Source of the DNA: Sialis fuliginosa
Taxonomy: Eukaryota > Arthropoda > Insecta > Megaloptera > Sialidae
Direction of reading: 5' to 3'
Length of the DNA stretch: 64,000 nt
NCBI GenBank assembly: GCA_961205875.1
Contig: OY540812.1
Location: forward strand, 16,244,001 to 16,308,000
Below, in pieces: positions 60,183 through 64,000 of the stretch. The position numbers and the translations under genes are program-made. Under the pieces are notes generated by a model, which saw nothing but the letters and a program-made list of their open reading frames with translations, was not told where the DNA came from and searched no databases. How positions within the stretch are numbered: the stretch's first letter is position 1; each line of letters opens with the position of its first letter.

Positions 60183-63090
60183 ATGCAAGCTAAAAAACGT
60201 TATTTGCTTGTGTTTTTGTCGTGCGCATTCCTTGCGTACTGCTATTTTGGTGGATATCGTTTGAAAAGTAAAAATATAGAAATTGTTTTAGATAAATTGA
60301 ATTCGTATACTAATTCGAATTTCGATGAATTTGATTTTGAAGAGTGGAATATTAAAACACCTCCAGATGGTTTTGTCAAGAATTGTCGTATGGAAACCTG
60401 TTTTGATTTTACTCGATGTTCCAAAGATGATTTCAAAGTATATGTTTATCCAATTAATAACATAGATAGATTAGTACCTCCTACTATAAGTACTTCATAC
60501 CAAAAAATATTAAATGTTCTTTTTGAGTCACGCTACATCACGACCGATCCTACGAAAGCTTGTTTATTTGTACTTTCCATGGATACATTGGATCGTGATC
60601 CTCTGTCTGCCGATTATGTTCATAGCATTCCTGCAATGCTGCAACGACTGCCTCTCTGGAATAATGGCCTGAACCATGTAATTTTTAATCTATATTCTGG
60701 TACGTGGCCAGATTATGCAGAAGATAGTTTAGGTTTTGATCCAGGCTTAGCAATACTAGCAAAAGCAAGCATATCAAACAGTAAATTACGACCAGGATTT
60801 GATATAAGCATTCCTTTATTTCATAAAATGCACCCAGAAAAAGGTGGTGACGTTAATTTAGATCAAGGCAATAGATTTCCAGTTGATAAAAAGTTTCTGC
60901 TAGCTTTCAAAGGTAAAAGATACGTCCATGGAATTGGTTCTGAAACTCGCAATGCTTTGTATCACTTACATAATGATCATGATCTTGTGATGGTAACAAC
61001 TTGTCGTCATGGAAAAAGTTGGAAAGATCTAAAAGATGAAAGGTAAATTATTTTTTAAATTTTTGTTCAAAGGCACTAATTTTATTTGACTTATATTATT
61101 TTGAATGCAATAAGTGATTTGTTTTCTATTAGGTGTGATGAAGATAATTTAGAATATGATCGATATGATTATGAGCTATTATTACGCAACAGCACGTTTT
61201 GTCTTGTGCCCCGGGGTCGTCGACTTGGTTCATTTCGCTTTCTGGAAGCTTTACAAGCTGGATGTGTACCAGTTGTATTGTCAAATGACTGGGCGCTTCC
61301 ATTTGGCCAGGTAATAATTAGAAAAATAATAAAACAATAAATAGGTTGATTTTCACTTGAAGTAGGATCTGTCATATCATTTGAAAGTGCAAACTTGTTA
61401 CATCTACTGTTTCAAGATCATGATGAACAGACAGTGTACAATTTTACAGTCTGTTTAATAAGAACTTGTTAGGCACATCTAAAAAACTATTTACTTTAAA
61501 AAAAATTACACATACTACTTTATTAGAAAGTTCAATCATCACCATTGTTAATTATTGTTTGACATCCTTGAGGCATATTTTTCACAAAATCCTGGTTCAA
61601 ACTAAGGATTTTGTGGAAAATGCATGTTTGGGACTGCTTTTTAAAAAGCAGCCCTAAACATGCATCCTAATCGGGTCTGCAGGAGAAGTCTACTCATGGT
61701 GGTAGACCAAGTTAGTCAAACAGTACTTCGTGTCTACCTGCTTGCATATTTATTATTCTGTGCCTGTTTGTTTATAAGTTTTCAATATTACCGGTTTTTG
61801 AACAGATTGTAGGTGTAAATAGAAAACATTTAGTGAAAAGATTTTTTGTATAACTTCAGTTAAAATCAAACTTACCTATTTGCTCTTACATACTTATATT
61901 TATTAGTACTGTATTTACTACATTACAATTGTTTTTTATAGGTTTTAGACTGGAACAAAGCTGTTCTGTGGGCAGATGAACGCTTATTACTACAAGTTCC
62001 TGATATTGTAAGATCTATTAGTCAAGATGAAATATTTTCTCGTCGTCAACAAACTCAACTTCTTTGGGATCGATATTTTTCATCCATAGAGAAAATAATT
62101 TTCACAACATTAGAAATAATTCGTGAGCGAATCCCAGGTCAGAAAGTCCGCGACGGTTTGGTGTGGAACTCTCACCCTGGTGGACTGGTGACACTTCCGT
62201 ATTTTTCAGATTCGTGGCGTAATTATCCATTTTTTCTCAAAGACTTAGGCACAAATATAGGTGATAAATTCACTTGTGTTATATATTGCCAATTAGGTTT
62301 AACTATGACACAAACGTCCTCCTTATATAAATTAGTAAAGAATGTTTCTAAAAGTAAATACGTATCTAGAATAATAATTGTATGGTATAGCGAAAAACCG
62401 CCGCCACCTCGGAGTCGCTGGCCATTTATCCCACCGCACATACCTCTAAATATTCTTCGAGCTCATCAGTTGTCAAAAGTTAGACCCGGTATATCTTTGA
62501 GATTTTATTCTCACCCGTTGATTAAAACGGCAGGCGTGTTATCGTTAGACGAAGACTCTCTGTTAAGTACGGACGAAATAGATTTTGCATTCAGCGTGTG
62601 GCAAGAATTCCCAGAAAGAATTGTTGGTTATCCCGCAAGGTCACACTATTGGGATGATTCTAAAGGATCATGGGGGTATACGTCCAAGTGGACAAATGAA
62701 TATTCTATAGTGCTTACGGGGGCAGCGTTTTATCACAGATACTATAACGTCCTGTATTCAGACTGGTTGAATCCTTTGTTGCACAAAACAGTAGAGCAGA
62801 GTCAAAACTGTGAAGACATTCTTATGAATTTTCTTGTTAGTCATGTAACTCGTTTACCTCCTATTAAAGTAACACAACGTAAACAATATAAGGAATCGTC
62901 GGGAGCAAGGTCTCCCTGGAATGATCCTGATCACTTTGTTCAACGGCAAACTTGTCTCAATACTTTTGCTGCGGTGTTCGGGTACATGCCACTTGTACGT
63001 TCCAATTTAAGACTGGATCCTGTGCTTTTTAAAGATTCTGTTTCTAATCTTAGGAAGAAATATCGTAAAATAGAACTGATTGGAAGCTAG
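60183..63090 (+). CDS. EXT1: Exostosin-1 (tout-velu), heparan sulfate co-polymerase
   Basis: With EXT2, EXT1 elongates heparan sulfate chains in the Golgi by adding GlcA and GlcNAc. Exons: 60183-61042, 61133-61310 and 61942-63090, all in phase, giving 728 residues (human 746). A signal-anchor helix (about 6-24) fits a type II Golgi protein. The N-terminal GT47 (exostosin) domain spans roughly 85-345 and includes [42 protein letters not shown] and [10 protein letters not shown]. The GT64 domain (about 437-700) has the DXD motif DED at 549-551 in [12 protein letters not shown], then [50 protein letters not shown] and [10 protein letters not shown]. No disabling change seen. EXT2 is the nearest alternative, but the alignment favours EXT1. 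Confidence 0.96.
61311..61941 (+). other. EXT1 intron 2 with a 44-bp palindrome
   Basis: A 631-bp intron. Apart from the palindrome at 61621-61664, nothing was seen in it. Confidence 0.7.
61621..61664. repeat. 44-bp near-perfect palindrome without spacer
   Basis: The left half, TGCATGTTTGGGACTGCTTTTT, is the inverse of the right half apart from two mismatched pairs (G/T at the ninth, A/C at the thirteenth position). It would extrude as a cruciform or fold in RNA into a nearly unlooped hairpin. Confidence 0.8.
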
Positions 63091-63097
63091 TTAGTGC

Positions 63098-63103
63098 AAT
63101 AAA
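63098..63103 (+). terminator. Poly(A) signal of EXT1
   Basis: AATAAA a few bases after the EXT1 stop codon. Further candidates follow within 110 bases (for example AATAAA near 63199). Confidence 0.45.
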
Positions 63104-63266
63104 AAGATTGTAATTATACATATATTAATTTATACATAATGTTGAATGTAAATATAAAGTTTATTTGCTGTCGGTTTATTTTTACAGAAGTATTTTAAAT
63201 AAATATATATTATCCTTTTTGTGGGTATCTTATCTCTATATTATTATATATATATACACCTTAACC

Positions 63267-63416
63267 ACAAGAAACAATGTCACTCCCATGTGTTTCGACT
63301 TCATATGAAGTCCTCATCAGGAGCCTAATAGTTTCAGACTGAACTGAAACTATTAGGCTCCTGATTAGGACTTCTTGTGAAGTTAAAACATGTGTCGAGT
63401 GACATTGTTTTCTTGT
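63267..63416. mobile_element. Foldback element with ~71-base arms
   Basis: Arms 63267-63337 and 63344-63416 are inverted copies (ACAAGAAACAATGTCACTC.. against ..GAGTGACATTGTTTTCTTGT) around a 6-base centre. They are perfect for CTAATAGTTTCAG near the loop and have a few mismatches elsewhere. The left arm contains a secondary palindrome, GACTTCATATGAAGTC. Non-coding, 150 bp. Confidence 0.7.
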
Positions 63417-64000
63417 ATATATTTAGTTTAAGTGACTAAAAAACCACAGTTTCTCTGTTTTCAAGTAAAGATTTGTGCAGTGAGTTTTATAAATTTTGAT
63501 CTTTTTTTCTTGCTGTAGTTAATCAACAAATATATTTAAAAAATATTATTTACGATCTATTTCTTAAATTTCAACATTATAATAATTTATATAACACAAT
63601 CGTGATGACATGATACTAATATACTTTTACATATTTTATGTATGTTGAAAGGTTTTCTAATACATATTTTTAAAATACATTTATGTATTTATGTATTAAA
63701 TTCATCAGAACAAAAATTGTCATGGTATTATTATTGTATGAATTAAAAACATTCTTTATTTTTATTTATTTTGTTATGTTCAGACTAGCTGAGGGGGGAG
63801 CACCAAAAATTCCATATTAAAGTAACAGATTGTTTGTTGAATGTTTGGCGGGTCTGGACAAGGTATTAGAGTAATTAATTGTAAGAAACAAAAATTGTCC
63901 ATTACCAAAGAAATAAGCTTGCAGCAAAAAACATAAAAATATAAAATTTACATTGATATAAATTTTCTAGTGAAACTAATTTTGAATTTTATATATTCCT

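Larger units (their letters stand above)
63091..64000. other. Downstream flank of EXT1
   Basis: Short EXT1 3' UTR, a foldback element (63267-63416), then AT-rich sequence. No gene supported. Confidence 0.6.

Noticed and set aside
63300-63345. Hammerhead-ribozyme-like core (CTGATGAG, 16-base palindrome, GAAAC) on the minus strand of the foldback's left arm
   Set aside because: There is one extra G between the core and stem II, and no convincing stem I or cleavage site could be paired. More likely chance within a palindromic MITE.

Overview
The window is insect-type (arthropod) nuclear DNA. It is very AT-rich, its genes have short exons split by GT-AG introns, and its spacers and introns are full of short non-autonomous transposons. 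The protein set (Shroom, DCAF7, TEX10, LSM12, BOD1-like, lysyl-tRNA synthetase, a secreted lipocalin, EXT1) fits an insect. I cannot fix the order from sequence alone. No CRISPR, operon, rRNA or convincing tRNA was seen.

Layout: 1-5787 is a gene-poor, repeat-bearing flank that probably includes Shroom intron. 5788-8342 (+) holds the 3' exons of Shroom. 8343-13592 is a spacer with several TIR elements. 13593-14883 (-) is DCAF7, head-to-head with TEX10 at 15549-18329 (+). 18330-20931 is a spacer with a piggyBac-type MITE. 20932-23004 (-) is LSM12, head-to-head with a BOD1/BOD1L gene at 23515-27821 (+). 29099-31508 (-) is lysyl-tRNA synthetase with two alternative first coding exons. 32991-36333 (-) is a lipocalin. 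37582-53650 (+) is a 9-exon gene for an unrecognised protein of about 3,643 residues, with one 9.6-kb exon. 60183-63090 (+) is EXT1. 63091-64000 is downstream flank.

The genes are unrelated housekeeping and developmental genes and do not form one pathway. Two head-to-head pairs (DCAF7/TEX10, about 665 bp apart; LSM12/BOD1L, about 510 bp apart) may share promoters. TEX10 (ribosome biogenesis) and LysRS serve protein synthesis, BOD1L serves chromatin and chromosome work, EXT1 builds heparan sulfate, and Shroom controls actomyosin.

Most notable: (1) the huge Glu/Lys/Asn/Ser-rich orphan protein, with tandem 51-57-residue repeats and a second, roughly 320-residue internal duplication; (2) a LysRS gene with phase-matched cytosolic and mitochondrial first exons; (3) a minor-spliceosome (U12-type) intron in LSM12; (4) a roughly 775-bp TIR element whose interior is a dense, degenerate field of GTGTA/GTATAC motifs; (5) seven hAT-like miniature elements with perfect or near-perfect 8-bp target duplications, one enclosing a second dispersed repeat. 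Exon joins were derived by hand from reading frame, splice sites and phase. No search or RNA evidence was available.
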